From CAXXOK01 sp963666755 (lineage in GTDB: Bacteria > Bacillota > Clostridia > Christensenellales > Aristaeellaceae): a stretch of DNA of 64,000 bases. Position 1 is the stretch's first letter; the number at the start of each line of letters is the position of its first letter. The translations under genes were made by a program, and so were the position numbers. The notes beneath the pieces are model-generated. The model did no database searches and had not been told where the DNA came from. It worked only from the letters and a program-made list of their open reading frames with translations. This document shows, piece by piece, positions 35,527-45,081 of this stretch. The stretch covers positions 992,001-1,056,000 of the forward strand of contig CAXXGW010000009.1 of the NCBI GenBank assembly GCA_963666755.2, written 5' to 3'.

Positions 35527-36726
35527 ATGGGAAAATGTATGATTATCGGCTGCGGAGGCGTGGCCTCCGTCGCTATCCACAAGTGTTGCCAGAACAGCGA
35601 TGCGTTCAGCGAAATCCTGATTGCCAGCCGCACGATCAGCAAATGCGACGCGCTCAAGCAGAAGCTGAGCGGCGGCCGTACGGTCATCCACACCGCGCAG
35701 GTGGATGCCGACAACGTGCCTGCCCTGACCGCGCTGATTCGGGATTTCCATCCGGACGTGGTGCTTAACCTCGCCCTGCCGTATCAGGATTTAAGCGTGA
35801 TGGACGCGTGCCTGGCCGCCGGTGTGCATTATGTGGATACCGCCAACTACGAGCCGCCGGAAACGGCCAAGTTTGAATACAGCTGGCAATGGGCGTACCG
35901 CGAGCGCTTCCGCGAGGCGGGGCTGTGCGCGTTGCTGGGCAGCGGGTTTGACCCGGGCGTGACCAACGTGTTTGCCGCCTACGCACAAAAACATCAGTTT
36001 GATGAAATCCATACGCTGGACATTCTGGATGCCAACGGCGGCGACCACGGCTATCCCTTTGCCACCAACTTTAACCCGGAAATCAACATCCGGGAAGTGA
36101 CGGCCAAGGGCAGCTACTGGCAGGATGGCAAATGGGTGGAAACCGAGCCGATGGAGATCAAGCGCACCTATGATTTCGACCAGATCGGCCCCAAGGACAT
36201 GTACCTGCTGCACCATGAGGAAATCGAGAGCCTCGCGCTGCATCTGAAAGGGATTAGGCGCATCCGCTTCTTCATGACCTTTGGGCAGAGCTACCTGACG
36301 CACCTGCGCTGCCTGCAGGATGTGGGCATGACCTCCATCAAACCGATTTTGTTTGAGGGAAAAGAGATTATTCCCCTGCAATTCTTAAAAGCTGTGCTGC
36401 CCGACCCGGCCACGCTCGGCCCCCGCACGGTTGGCAAAACCAACATTGGCTGCATTTTTAACGGCGTGAAGGATGGAAAACCCAAGACCTACGGCCTTTA
36501 CAATGTGTGCGATCACCAGGCCTGCTACCGCGAGGTGGGCAGCCAGGCCATCAGCTACACCACCGGCGTGCCTGCCATGATCGGCGCCATGCTGGTGATG
36601 AACGGTGTTTGGAACAAGCCCGGCGTCTGGAACATGGAGGAGTTTGACCCCGACCCGTTTATGGATGCGCTCAACCGTTGGGGCCTGCCGTGGGTGGAAA
36701 CCTTCAACCCCACGCCGGTGGACTAA
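35527..36726 (+). CDS. Carboxy(nor)spermidine dehydrogenase (saccharopine dehydrogenase family)
   Basis: Expected to condense putrescine with L-aspartate-beta-semialdehyde and reduce the imine with NADPH to carboxyspermidine (CASDH/CANSDH). It is 399 residues with N-terminal Rossmann MIIGCGGVASVAIHKC, DLSVMDACLAAGVHYVDTANYE, and ALLGSGFDPGVTNVFAAYA. The family C-terminal block LDILDANGGDHGYPFATNFN is also there. ATG 35527 has AAAGGAG ten bases upstream; the ORF also opens at a GTG that overlaps the speB stop. Its stop overlaps the nspC start by one base (TAATG), and this pairing makes the assignment firm over ordinary saccharopine dehydrogenase. Confidence 0.93.
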   Translation: MGKCMIIGCGGVASVAIHKCCQNSDAFSEILIASRTISKCDALKQKLSGGRTVIHTAQVDADNVPALTALIRDFHPDVVLNLALPYQDLSVMDACLAAGVHYVDTANYEPPETAKFEYSWQWAYRERFREAGLCALLGSGFDPGVTNVFAAYAQKHQFDEIHTLDILDANGGDHGYPFATNFNPEINIREVTAKGSYWQDGKWVETEPMEIKRTYDFDQIGPKDMYLLHHEEIESLALHLKGIRRIRFFMTFGQSYLTHLRCLQDVGMTSIKPILFEGKEIIPLQFLKAVLPDPATLGPRTVGKTNIGCIFNGVKDGKPKTYGLYNVCDHQACYREVGSQAISYTTGVPAMIGAMLVMNGVWNKPGVWNMEEFDPDPFMDALNRWGLPWVETFNPTPVD

Positions 36727-37865
36727 TGGACGCGCTGGATCGGGACCTGCAAACCCTGCCCACGCCCTGCTACGTGGTGGATACGGAACTGCTGACCCGG
36801 AATCTGGAAACGTTAAAAGCCGTGGCCGATGTGGCGGGGTGTAAAATCCTGCTGGCGCAGAAGGCGTTTTCGCTGTACGCGCTGTATCCGTTGATCGGGC
36901 GCTATCTGGCAGGCACCACGGCCAGCGGCCTCTATGAGGCGCGGCTGGGGCATGAACAGATGGGCGGGGAAACGCATATTTTCGCCACCGCGTACCGGGA
37001 GGAAGAGTTTGACGATGTGACCGCGCTTTGCGGCCACATTGTGTTTAACTCCATGCGGCAGTGGGAACGGTTCGCCCCCCGTGCGCAGGCGGCGGGCCGC
37101 AGCTGCGGGCTGCGCATCAACCCCGAGTGCTCTACCCAGACGCATGGATTGTACGATCCCTGCGCGCCGTATTCGCGGCTGGGGGTCACCCGCGCGCAAC
37201 TGCGGCCGGAGGCACTGCAAGGGTTGGAAGGGCTGCATTTTCATACTTTGTGCGAGCAGGGCTGTGATGCGCTGGTCGAAACGCTCGCGGCGGTGGAAAA
37301 CCGCTTTGGGGATCTGCTGCCGGGGCTTCGGTGGGTGAACTTTGGCGGCGGCCACCACATCACCCGCGCCGGGTATGACCGGGACGGGCTGGTGCAGGCA
37401 ATCCGTGCCTTCCGCAAACGGTACGGCGTAGAGGTTTATCTGGAACCGGGAGAGGCGGTTGCGCTGGACGCCGGCTTTCTGGTAACCCGTGTGCTGGATG
37501 TGGTGGAAAACGGCATGCCCATTGCCATTGTGGATGCGTCCGCGGCCTGCCACATGCCCGATGTGCTGGAAATGCCCTACCGCCCGCGGGTGCGCGGCGC
37601 GGGGGAGCCCGGCGAAAAGCCGTATACCTGCCGCCTTGCCGGGCCTACCTGCCTTGCGGGGGATCAGATTGGGGACTATTCCTTTGACGCGCCCCTTCAG
37701 GAGGGCGATCCGCTGATCCTGGAAGATATGGCCATCTACACCATGGTCAAGAACAATACCTTCAACGGCATGCGACTGCCGTCGATTGTGCTCAGGGAAG
37801 GCCCGGGCCGCCTGCAAACGCTGCATACGTTTGGCTATTCGGATTTTAAGAAGCGCCTTTCCTGA
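36726..37865 (+). CDS. nspC: Carboxynorspermidine/carboxyspermidine decarboxylase
   Basis: PLP-dependent decarboxylase of the alanine-racemase fold that turns carboxyspermidine into spermidine. It is 379 residues. PLP lysine K46 is in LLAQKAFSLYAL, phosphate-binding GGGHHITRAGYD mid-protein, and the second-subunit cysteine motif GPTCLAGDQIGDY near the C-terminus. The ATG at 36726 uses the last base of the previous stop codon, so translation is coupled; the longer ORF start at 36678 lies inside the dehydrogenase gene. Last gene of the polyamine operon; no strong terminator was seen after it. Confidence 0.94.
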   Translation: MDALDRDLQTLPTPCYVVDTELLTRNLETLKAVADVAGCKILLAQKAFSLYALYPLIGRYLAGTTASGLYEARLGHEQMGGETHIFATAYREEEFDDVTALCGHIVFNSMRQWERFAPRAQAAGRSCGLRINPECSTQTHGLYDPCAPYSRLGVTRAQLRPEALQGLEGLHFHTLCEQGCDALVETLAAVENRFGDLLPGLRWVNFGGGHHITRAGYDRDGLVQAIRAFRKRYGVEVYLEPGEAVALDAGFLVTRVLDVVENGMPIAIVDASAACHMPDVLEMPYRPRVRGAGEPGEKPYTCRLAGPTCLAGDQIGDYSFDAPLQEGDPLILEDMAIYTMVKNNTFNGMRLPSIVLREGPGRLQTLHTFGYSDFKKRLS

Positions 37866-38287
37866 ATCGGGAGGACGGATGTGGCGAACCCCACAAATTC
37901 ATGAATACGGATTGACGGTCACATACGTAACGGTTATAATTATGCGGTACAATCTCTTGGGTTAGCCCGGTATCTTTAAGGAAAAAGGAAACAGGCCGCG
38001 ATCCGTGCTCATGACGTTCCAAAGGGAATGTTCAGCCCTATGAGCACCCGTCTTTTATCCGTAAATCACAGCACCGGGGGTTGCATGTGCCCGCGCACAG
38101 AGGCGCATTGCACACACCGCGCGCCGACTGTTCCGCTACCGACGCATGAGCGACTCGTTCCAACCGTAATGCAACCGTCACGGGATATCATCTTCCCCTG
38201 CACGGCCCGGCCGCGCACTTTGGATTCACAGACGGGTACTGTCCGGCAGCTGCCGTACCAGCGTCCAGAAGGGATAGGTTTCCGAGC
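37866..38287 (+). promoter_or_regulatory. Promoter and ~340-nt leader of the GGDEF-HD-GYP gene
   Basis: Promoter -35 TTGACG (37912-37917), 17-base spacer, consensus -10 TATAAT (37935-37940). The leader from about 37947 contains a compound hairpin: outer stem GTGCTCAT/ATGAGCAC (38005-38012 with 38040-38047) and inner stem ACGTTCC/GGAATGT with AAAG loop. No coding frame with a ribosome site and no recognisable c-di-GMP aptamer were found. Confidence 0.65.
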
Positions 38288-40834
38288 ATGCAAATGCATG
38301 GCGCCGCAGGCGCACAGACCGATACCGCTTTGGAGAAAAACCTTCGGATCACCCGCAATGTGGGGTTGGTGCTGATCATCATGCTGGCGATTGCCTGTTC
38401 CGTAACCCTTAACCACGCCTGGCGGTGGCTGTTTGCGGCGGAAATGCAGGAAACGCTTGTGCTGGGGGAAACGGCGGGCGCGTTGATGGATCCGGCGGCG
38501 GTTCTTCCCCTTCAACCGGAGGCGGATCCGGCCGATCCGCAAACCGCGGCGGTGCAGCAAACCCTTGCACGGCTGGCCGACGCGAATCCGGATATCCGTT
38601 ATGCCTACCTTTCGGTGCTGGATGCGGACGGCCGCCCGGTTGTCCTGATGGATTCCGGCGAGCGCGTAACCTCCGGCCCCTCGGTGGTGGAGGGAACCGA
38701 CCTTTGGCAGGCGGCTATCCTGAAGGCGTTTGCCCAGCGGCAGACCATCCGGGAGTGCTCCGCCCGCGGCATCTGGAACTGGCAGCCGGGCACCCTTACG
38801 CCCATTGTGAATCCGGCGGATCAATCGGTTATCGCGGTGCTGGGGCTTCGCTTTCAGGCCGGAGAATTGTATCTGGCAACCTGCAAACGGATTTTCCCGG
38901 TGTTGCTCCTGTGTATGAGCGTTTTTCTGTTGTCGGTCGCGGTATTGCGCATTCAGATGCAAAATCGGTCTCTGCGTTGCTTCAGCGTTCGCCTCAAAGA
39001 GGACGAGGGGCTGTTTCACAGCGTGTTCGATCAGGCACCGGTGGGCATTTCCATCGGCTCGGATCATTTAACCACGTATGATTCGCCGCGTGTGCAGTAC
39101 AGTGTCAACCGGATGTTTGAAGAAATCCTGGGCCGCAGCCATGACGAGCTGCGTAAAACCAACTGGATGGAAATTACCCATCCGGATGATCTGGCGCAGG
39201 ATGTCGCGCTTGTGACGCGCTTCCGCGATGGGGAAATCCCCGGTTATACGATGGAAAAGCGCTTTTTGCGGCCGGACGGTTCCGTGGTCTGGACCAACAT
39301 GACCATCGGGAAGCTTTCCGCCATCCCCAACGAGCAGCCGATGCACCTGTGCATTCTGGAAGATATCACCCACCGCAAACGGATTGAGGAAGCGCTTCTG
39401 GAAAGCGAGCGCAGCAAGAGTGTGCTGCTCTCGCACCTGCCGGGGCTTGCCTATCGCTGCCGGTATGACCGGAATTGGACGATGCTGTTCGTGTCCCCCG
39501 GTTGCGAGGCGTTGACCGGCTACAAGCCGGAAAGCTTGCTGAACAACCATGAAGTTTCCTATAACGACCTGATTGCGCCAGAGTATCGCGAACTGCTTTG
39601 GAATGAGTGGGAACGAGTGCTCAGCCAGCGTACGCCATTCCGCCATGAGTACGAAATCCTAACCCGCGGCGGTACCCGTAAATGGGTGCTGGAAATGGGG
39701 CAGTTCATCCTGGACGACAACGGCAAGCCCGAGGCGATGGAAGGGCTTGTGATTGACATTTCCGAGCAGAAACGCCGCGAGGCGCAGGTGCAGTACATGA
39801 GCGAGCACGATTTCCTCACGGGGCTTTATAATCGCAATCGCCTCGATCAGGAAAAGACGCGGCTGGAAGCCGAAGACTGCGCACCGCTCACGGTAGCCAT
39901 CTGCGACATCAACGGGGTGCGCCTGATCAACAATGGGTTTGGCGCCGCCGAAGGGGATCGGCTGATTGCCGATGTTGCCCAGATGCTGAAGCAAAACTTC
40001 CGGCAACGCGATATTCTCTGCCGCACCGGCGGCGATGAGTTTACGCTGCTGCTGCCCGATACGAAGGAAGAGCAGGCCGCCGCGCTGCTGGAGCAGCTCT
40101 TCTACCGCGTGGAGCAATACAACCGGGGCGACCGCGCCCATCACTACGAGCTGAACCTGTCCATCGGGCTGAGCACGCGCACCAATACGGAGCAGGGGAT
40201 TGAGCAGCTGATTACCGTAGCGGAGGAGCACCTGAACCACCGAAAGCTGTTAAACCAGAAGAGCTCGCACAACGCGATCCTGGCTTCAATCATGGCGGCG
40301 CTGTATGCCCGCAGCCACGAAACCGAGGAGCATGGCAAGCGCCTGACATGCCTGACCCGGATGATCGGCGAAATCATGGGGCTGGACGTTAATATGCTGG
40401 ACGATCTGATGCTGCTTTCCATGCTGCACGACATCGGGAAAGTCGGCGTGGACGACCGGATTTTGAACAAACCCGGAGCGCTGGAAGCCGACGAATGGGA
40501 ACTGATGCAGAAACATTCCGAAATCGGTTACCGCATCACCCGCTCCACACCGGAGTTGGAACACATTGCCGAGTATATCCTGCACCACCATGAGCGCTGG
40601 GATGGAAAGGGCTACCCTGCCCGACTGGCCGGGGAGCAGATCCCGCTGCCCGCGCGCATCCTGACTGTGGCGGACGCTTACGACGCCATGACGCAGGATC
40701 GTGTGTACCGGCGGGCAATCCCCGGGGAGGAAGCGCTTGGCGAAATTGAACGTTGCGCGGGCACACAGTTTGATCCGTCGGTGGTGGAGGTATTTCTGCG
40801 CGGCATGCGGCAGACGTCGGCACAGACGGTATAG
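38288..40834 (+). CDS. Bifunctional c-di-GMP protein (sensor-PAS-PAS-GGDEF-HD-GYP)
   Basis: 848 residues. A membrane helix (about 24-42), an external sensor region (43-195), a second helix (about 200-218), then two PAS-type domains (about 235-370 and 380-500). The GGDEF domain is intact (RTGGDEF near 580) with an RxxD inhibitory site (RQRD) in the right place. A C-terminal HD-GYP phosphodiesterase carries HDIGK (near 713), HHHERWDGKGYP (near 768) and VADAYDAMT. It can therefore in principle both make and break c-di-GMP. The ATG at 38288 follows AGGGATAGG. crcB follows 47 bases downstream. Confidence 0.95.
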   Translation: MQMHGAAGAQTDTALEKNLRITRNVGLVLIIMLAIACSVTLNHAWRWLFAAEMQETLVLGETAGALMDPAAVLPLQPEADPADPQTAAVQQTLARLADANPDIRYAYLSVLDADGRPVVLMDSGERVTSGPSVVEGTDLWQAAILKAFAQRQTIRECSARGIWNWQPGTLTPIVNPADQSVIAVLGLRFQAGELYLATCKRIFPVLLLCMSVFLLSVAVLRIQMQNRSLRCFSVRLKEDEGLFHSVFDQAPVGISIGSDHLTTYDSPRVQYSVNRMFEEILGRSHDELRKTNWMEITHPDDLAQDVALVTRFRDGEIPGYTMEKRFLRPDGSVVWTNMTIGKLSAIPNEQPMHLCILEDITHRKRIEEALLESERSKSVLLSHLPGLAYRCRYDRNWTMLFVSPGCEALTGYKPESLLNNHEVSYNDLIAPEYRELLWNEWERVLSQRTPFRHEYEILTRGGTRKWVLEMGQFILDDNGKPEAMEGLVIDISEQKRREAQVQYMSEHDFLTGLYNRNRLDQEKTRLEAEDCAPLTVAICDINGVRLINNGFGAAEGDRLIADVAQMLKQNFRQRDILCRTGGDEFTLLLPDTKEEQAAALLEQLFYRVEQYNRGDRAHHYELNLSIGLSTRTNTEQGIEQLITVAEEHLNHRKLLNQKSSHNAILASIMAALYARSHETEEHGKRLTCLTRMIGEIMGLDVNMLDDLMLLSMLHDIGKVGVDDRILNKPGALEADEWELMQKHSEIGYRITRSTPELEHIAEYILHHHERWDGKGYPARLAGEQIPLPARILTVADAYDAMTQDRVYRRAIPGEEALGEIERCAGTQFDPSVVEVFLRGMRQTSAQTV

Positions 40835-40881
40835 CCGTTACCGCGGCGGGTTGCTGGAATGGATAAACGGGAGGGTACGGA

Positions 40882-41247
40882 TTGCGCGTTTTTCTGTTGG
40901 TGGGTCTGGGAGGCTTTTTGGGCAGCGTGTGCCGGTATGCGCTTTCTTTGCTGCCGCTTTCCGGAAAGACAGGTTTCCCGTTTGCGACGCTGTTGATTAA
41001 TGTGATCGGCTCGCTGCTGATTGGTATTCTGGCCGGCATTGCGCAGCGGGAAATTGCTTGGCACGCGGATTGGTTCGCTTTCCTGCGTACCGGTTTTTGC
41101 GGGGGTTTTACCACGTTTTCCACCTTTGCGCTGGAAACGGCCGGGCTGATGAGCGGCGGCCAGAGCGTGTGGGGCTTCGCGTATGTGGCGGCCAGCATCC
41201 TGCTGGGGCTGGGCGCGATCTATGCCGGGCAGGCGCTTGTATCGTAA
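40882..41247 (+). CDS. crcB: Fluoride channel Fluc/CrcB
   Basis: Small membrane protein of 121 residues with four helices that dimerises to export fluoride. Motifs are GGFLGSVCRY, the pore asparagine in LLINVIGSLLIGIL, and CGGFTTFSTFALE with the phenylalanine/threonine track. TTG 40882 follows GGGAGGG. No fluoride riboswitch core was recognised in the short gap upstream, so it probably rides on the GGDEF-HD-GYP transcript. Confidence 0.95.
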   Translation: MRVFLLVGLGGFLGSVCRYALSLLPLSGKTGFPFATLLINVIGSLLIGILAGIAQREIAWHADWFAFLRTGFCGGFTTFSTFALETAGLMSGGQSVWGFAYVAASILLGLGAIYAGQALVS

Positions 41248-41343
41248 CACAACGCAAGGAAGCGGATGTTTCAAATTACAACCCGCTGTCCATATTCAAA
41301 AGAACAAGATATTGCGCAGAATGCAGAAGGAGCGTGTAAAACC

Positions 41344-42327
41344 ATGAAGTGGGGAATTTTAGGAACGGGCGTAATCGCCCGCAAATTTGCGCAGACCGTA
41401 CAGCAAATGCAAGCGGAAGGCGAAATGCTGCTTGCCGTTGCTTCGCGCAGCGAGGAGACGGCCAGGGCGTTTGCCACGGAAATGGGCGTGCCGCACGCTT
41501 ACGGCACTTACGCAGCCATGATGGCCGATCCGGAGATAGACGCGGTTTATATTGCCACGCCCAACAGCTTCCATGCGGAACATTCCCGGCTGGCGTTGGA
41601 AAACGGCAAGCATGTGCTGTGCGAAAAGCCCTTTGCCCTTAACCCCGCACAGGCGAAACCCCTGTACGAGCTGGCCCGGCAAAAGGGACTGTTTATTATG
41701 GAAGCGTTCTGGATCCGTTTCCTGCCTGCGCTGCGCAAGATGCAGGAACTGCTTGCTGCCGGGGAGATCGGCGATGTGCGGCACGTCCGCAGCGATTACG
41801 GGTTTATCCCCTCCTCGCAGGATCGCGGCAAGCTAAAGCTTTCCGCTGATTTGGGCGCGGGGGCGCTGATGGATATCGGCATCTACAACCTGGGCTTTGT
41901 GCATATGGTGTACGATGCCGCGCCACAACGCTTTTCGTCCTCCGTGCATGTGAATGAGCAGGGCACGGATGATTTCAGCGCCGTGCTACTGGAATACCCC
42001 ATGGAGCGCTCGGCAGCCATTGTGACCTCCATCGGCATGGATGTCCCCCGTGAGGCGGCCGTTTTAGGCACGCTGGGGCAGATTGTGCTGCACGATTTCC
42101 AGATGGCGCAAGGCTTTACCGTACGGAAAAACGACGGTTCGACCACAGAGTATGCATTTCCCTTTGACGTGAACGGCTTTGAGTACGAAATCCGCGAAGT
42201 GAACCGTTGCGTGCGCGCTGGATTGCGTACCAGTGATATCCTGCGGGAAAGCGATACCCTGACCGTGCTAGAGGCCATGACGGCCTTGCGGAAAAGCTGG
42301 GGCGTGCAGTTCCCGGGCGAGGCGTAA
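41344..42327 (+). CDS. Gfo/Idh/MocA-family oxidoreductase
   Basis: 327-residue NAD(P)-dependent dehydrogenase. N-terminal Rossmann MKWGILGTGVIARKFA, then AVYIATPNSFHAEH and the catalytic/cofactor motif CEKPFALN (EKP 94-96). A C-terminal beta-sheet domain follows with DLGAGALMDIGIYNLGFVHM, in which the conserved Asp/His-type pocket is visible. The closest well-known pattern is the dihydrodiol/1,5-anhydrofructose subgroup, but the substrate cannot be assigned. ATG 41344 has AAGGAG 11 bases upstream; the frame opened further upstream has no such site. A bidirectional-type terminator follows. Confidence 0.9.
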   Translation: MKWGILGTGVIARKFAQTVQQMQAEGEMLLAVASRSEETARAFATEMGVPHAYGTYAAMMADPEIDAVYIATPNSFHAEHSRLALENGKHVLCEKPFALNPAQAKPLYELARQKGLFIMEAFWIRFLPALRKMQELLAAGEIGDVRHVRSDYGFIPSSQDRGKLKLSADLGAGALMDIGIYNLGFVHMVYDAAPQRFSSSVHVNEQGTDDFSAVLLEYPMERSAAIVTSIGMDVPREAAVLGTLGQIVLHDFQMAQGFTVRKNDGSTTEYAFPFDVNGFEYEIREVNRCVRAGLRTSDILRESDTLTVLEAMTALRKSWGVQFPGEA

Positions 42328-42402
42328 ACCACGCATCTCCCGATGTGGCTTGACCCAACGCAAACGCTGAACCTGCTTGCCTGAACTGGGATAAAAACCC
42401 AT

Positions 42403-42446
42403 ACGCCCCCGAACGCCTGCGTACATCACAAGGCGTTCGGGGGCGT
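42403..42446 (+). terminator. Strong terminator after the oxidoreductase gene
   Basis: A 16-bp perfect stem (ACGCCCCCGAACGCCT and complement) with a 12-base loop, followed by TCTAT. It could also stop convergent transcription from the radical SAM gene. Confidence 0.85.
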
Positions 42447-42789
42447 TCTATATTGATTGAAAAACATATCCCTTTGAACAAAGGTGTAGAGCAGCACATA
42501 CGTGAAGTATGCAGGCGGAGCATCCCCTTGTTGAGCTTGGGTTTGCGGATGAAAGGCCTTGCCTGCCTCGATGGAGAATGACAACCAAATGCACAAACAA
42601 AGAGATAGGGGGCTGTTTAGGGGCCCGATTTTGTTTGGAAAGCAATATCGAACGGAGGCAGTTGTTGCAGATTTACTGTTGCGCGAACTTCATGCCGATG
42701 GGATTGAGAGAAAACGTGTCGCCAGCCAACCGTAACAGTCGCTTGCCCGTTGTTCTGAAATGCAACCGGGAACCGAATATTTCACGGGG
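42447..42789. other. Intergenic stretch without supported gene
   Basis: 343 bases between the terminator and the radical SAM gene. A 65-codon minus-strand frame and a 130-codon plus-strand frame overlap here; neither has a ribosome site or a recognisable motif. It may be a gene remnant but nothing identifies it. Confidence 0.5.
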
Positions 42790-44580
42790 CTATTTTTCCG
42801 GCAATGGACGCACAGGTGCAAGAGTGGAGGGCGGGGGCATCAGCGCTTCGATCGGGATCGCATGGAAACAGGCAGCGCCGGTCACATCCCGCCTGCGGTA
42901 ATTGAACACAACCGCCACTCTGCCCGCAGCACCGTTCTCCGGATGAAAGGGGAAAACCTCCAGATGTGCGGTGCGTTCGGCGCGCAGGGAGGTTTCCTGC
43001 GCATACTCGGGCAGGTAGGCGGCAATATTCTCCGCATTCATGAAAAATCGCTGGATAGCCTCACGGTAGGCGGAGGATTCGTCCACAGCGATCCACTCCG
43101 GCAGCTTGTGCGGTTTTTCATGCAGCAGAAGATCGAATTTCGTAAGCCACCGCATTTTTTCGGTTACCTCCAGCCCCTGCGAGCGCACAAAGCTTTCCAG
43201 CAGGGCATAATAAGCCATATCGCTCAGCGGACGGCCGTCGCTGACCTGTTCATAATGCTTGGACAGCGCCTGAAAAAAGGTGAATGCGTCCGGGAACAGC
43301 GCCACCAGATGCTGAAGGATATGTTGGTAGCGAAAACTGTTGTAATAGACCTGTACCATGGAGGCAACCCCTTGCAGCGCAAGGATTTCGGGGTAACGGA
43401 TCCAATGGGTTTCCAGCACCTCGTACGGGGCGTTTGCCGTGTAAAGCAACCCGTACGCCTGTGCCATCCGCTCCATTTTGGAGCCCGGGAGCACCTTCAA
43501 AAAGCCCAGTTGCAGTTGATGCGGCTTGCAGGCAAACACATCGTTGAATGAAGCCTGAAAGCGCTCGTACCCTTCGTAAGGGAGCCCGGCGATCAAATCC
43601 AGATGCACATGGATATTGCCCGGTTCCAGCAGCCGCTTTACCCGGCTGAAAAGAACCGTCAGGTTTGCGGGCCGGTCGATTTCCCGCAGTGTGGACGGGT
43701 TGGTGGATTGCACGCCGATTTCAAACTGAAAAAGCTGCGGGCGCACCCCGGCGAGAAAGCTTAACATCTCCTCATCCAGCAATTCGCCGGAAAGCTCGAA
43801 ATGAAAGTTGGTCACGCCGTTATCGTGCGCGGCCAGCCATTTCCAGATAGACAGCGCGTGCGTTTTATCGCAGTTGAAGGTGCGATCCACAAACTTGACC
43901 TGCGGTACCCGGTGTTCCAGAAACACAGCCAAATCTGCGAACACCAACGGCAACGACCGTTTCCGCACGCCGCGCTCAATGGAGGAGGAGCAGTAGCTGC
44001 AGGCAAAAGGGCAGCCACGCATGCTTTCATAATAAAGGATGCGATGCTGCAACGTGTCCAGATCAGGGTAGGTAAAGGGTAACGCGTCCATGGGCAGGAG
44101 TGGTCGCGTGGGGGTGGCGACCGGGCGCCCACCCTCACGGATTACAAGGCCACGGCAGGCACCAAGCGATATTCCGTTCCGGAGCAGACTCAATAACTCG
44201 CAAACAGTCGCTTCCCCTTCGCCGGTTACGATAAAATCAATTTCCGGCTCGGAATCCAGCATCTTTGGCCCCTGATAGGAAACCTGCGGCCCGCCCAGCC
44301 CGATCTGCACATCGGGCAGCAGCAGCCGCAGGTTGCGGGCGACGCGAAGGATCAGCTCGATATTCCAGATATAGCAGGAAAACAGGTAGACGTTGGCCTC
44401 GCTCCGGTACAGGGCCGCCAGAATCTCCTGCTGGGGGGTGTTGATGGTCAACTCCAGCACTTCCACCGCGGTGTCCGTTTCCCGGCGCACATAAGCCGCG
44501 AGGGAGCGAACGCCAAGCCCGGTGTGGATGTACTGTGCGTTGACGGCGACCAGAGCTGTTTTATAAGCATGCTGCTGCAT
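42790..44580 (-). CDS. B12-binding-domain radical SAM protein (DUF4080-type)
   Basis: 596 residues. An N-terminal B12-binding-like Rossmann domain (ALVAVNAQYIHTGLGVRSLA, FSCYIWNIELILRVAR, IGLGGPQVS) is followed by the radical SAM core with the CxxxCxxC cluster ligands C190, C194 and C197 (RGCPFACSYC). A C-terminal DUF4080-like extension follows. No histidine of a DxHxxG cobalamin motif is seen, so cobalamin may not be bound. ATG 44580 has AAAGTGAG upstream; the longer frame to 44694 crosses the -10-like TATAAT at 44705-44700. Such proteins are often methyltransferases or tRNA/secondary-product modifiers; the substrate is unknown. Confidence 0.9.
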   Translation of the reverse strand: MQQHAYKTALVAVNAQYIHTGLGVRSLAAYVRRETDTAVEVLELTINTPQQEILAALYRSEANVYLFSCYIWNIELILRVARNLRLLLPDVQIGLGGPQVSYQGPKMLDSEPEIDFIVTGEGEATVCELLSLLRNGISLGACRGLVIREGGRPVATPTRPLLPMDALPFTYPDLDTLQHRILYYESMRGCPFACSYCSSSIERGVRKRSLPLVFADLAVFLEHRVPQVKFVDRTFNCDKTHALSIWKWLAAHDNGVTNFHFELSGELLDEEMLSFLAGVRPQLFQFEIGVQSTNPSTLREIDRPANLTVLFSRVKRLLEPGNIHVHLDLIAGLPYEGYERFQASFNDVFACKPHQLQLGFLKVLPGSKMERMAQAYGLLYTANAPYEVLETHWIRYPEILALQGVASMVQVYYNSFRYQHILQHLVALFPDAFTFFQALSKHYEQVSDGRPLSDMAYYALLESFVRSQGLEVTEKMRWLTKFDLLLHEKPHKLPEWIAVDESSAYREAIQRFFMNAENIAAYLPEYAQETSLRAERTAHLEVFPFHPENGAAGRVAVVFNYRRRDVTGAACFHAIPIEALMPPPSTLAPVRPLPEK

Positions 44581-45081
44581 AGGACAACTCACTTTCAAAG
44601 TTGGTAAACGGGGGGCGATACTAAAAGGGAAGGCGACTTTCTTCAGCAGGGACGCGACAACCGCGTTCTGCGAGGCTGTCTGAAGATCACGCAATCATAA
44701 TTATACCATAAACAGGCTGGGACGATAGGCTCTGCGGCTGTTTTTGACCGGCGATGAGCACACCCCTCCATTCAAATTGCAGATATGCCGAAGCGGATCG
44801 CACCTTGCAGCGCACGGCGTGGCCCGGCAAAGCCGCGACAATGCAAACCGACAAGTCTGGTTCACTGTCGTATAAAGCAGTTTGAACCTTAGAAAAACAG
44901 GAAGCGCTTGCAGACGGCACCCGCAGGCTAAAACAGCCGGTGGATTTCTGTTTGTGTTTTCCATGCATCTATAGTATCATCAAAGAGGTTGCCAGATTCG
45001 GTTCATTATCAGGCTGTCTGTAACAGACAGCCGATTTTCCGACCATCGGGGGTTCACACTTGTTCATGGGGGAGGCTGCGT
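44581..45081. promoter_or_regulatory. Divergent intergenic region with a leader hairpin
   Basis: Lies between the radical SAM gene (minus) and a GGDEF gene (plus). A TATAAT on the minus strand (44705-44700) may serve the former, though its -35 is poor. Toward the plus strand, TATCAT near 44975 lies 18 bases from TTTGTG. A hairpin GGCTGTCTG-TAA-CAGACAGCC (45012-45032) followed by GATTTT sits about 50 bases before the GGDEF start and looks like an attenuator. A 93-codon minus-strand frame is not convincing. Confidence 0.5.

Noticed and set aside
36678..36725. Earlier start for nspC
   Set aside because: Lies inside the dehydrogenase gene without ribosome site; ATG 36726 with the TAATG overlap is better.
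40835..40881. Fluoride riboswitch before crcB
   Set aside because: The gap is only 47 bases and has no room for, or trace of, the crcB aptamer.
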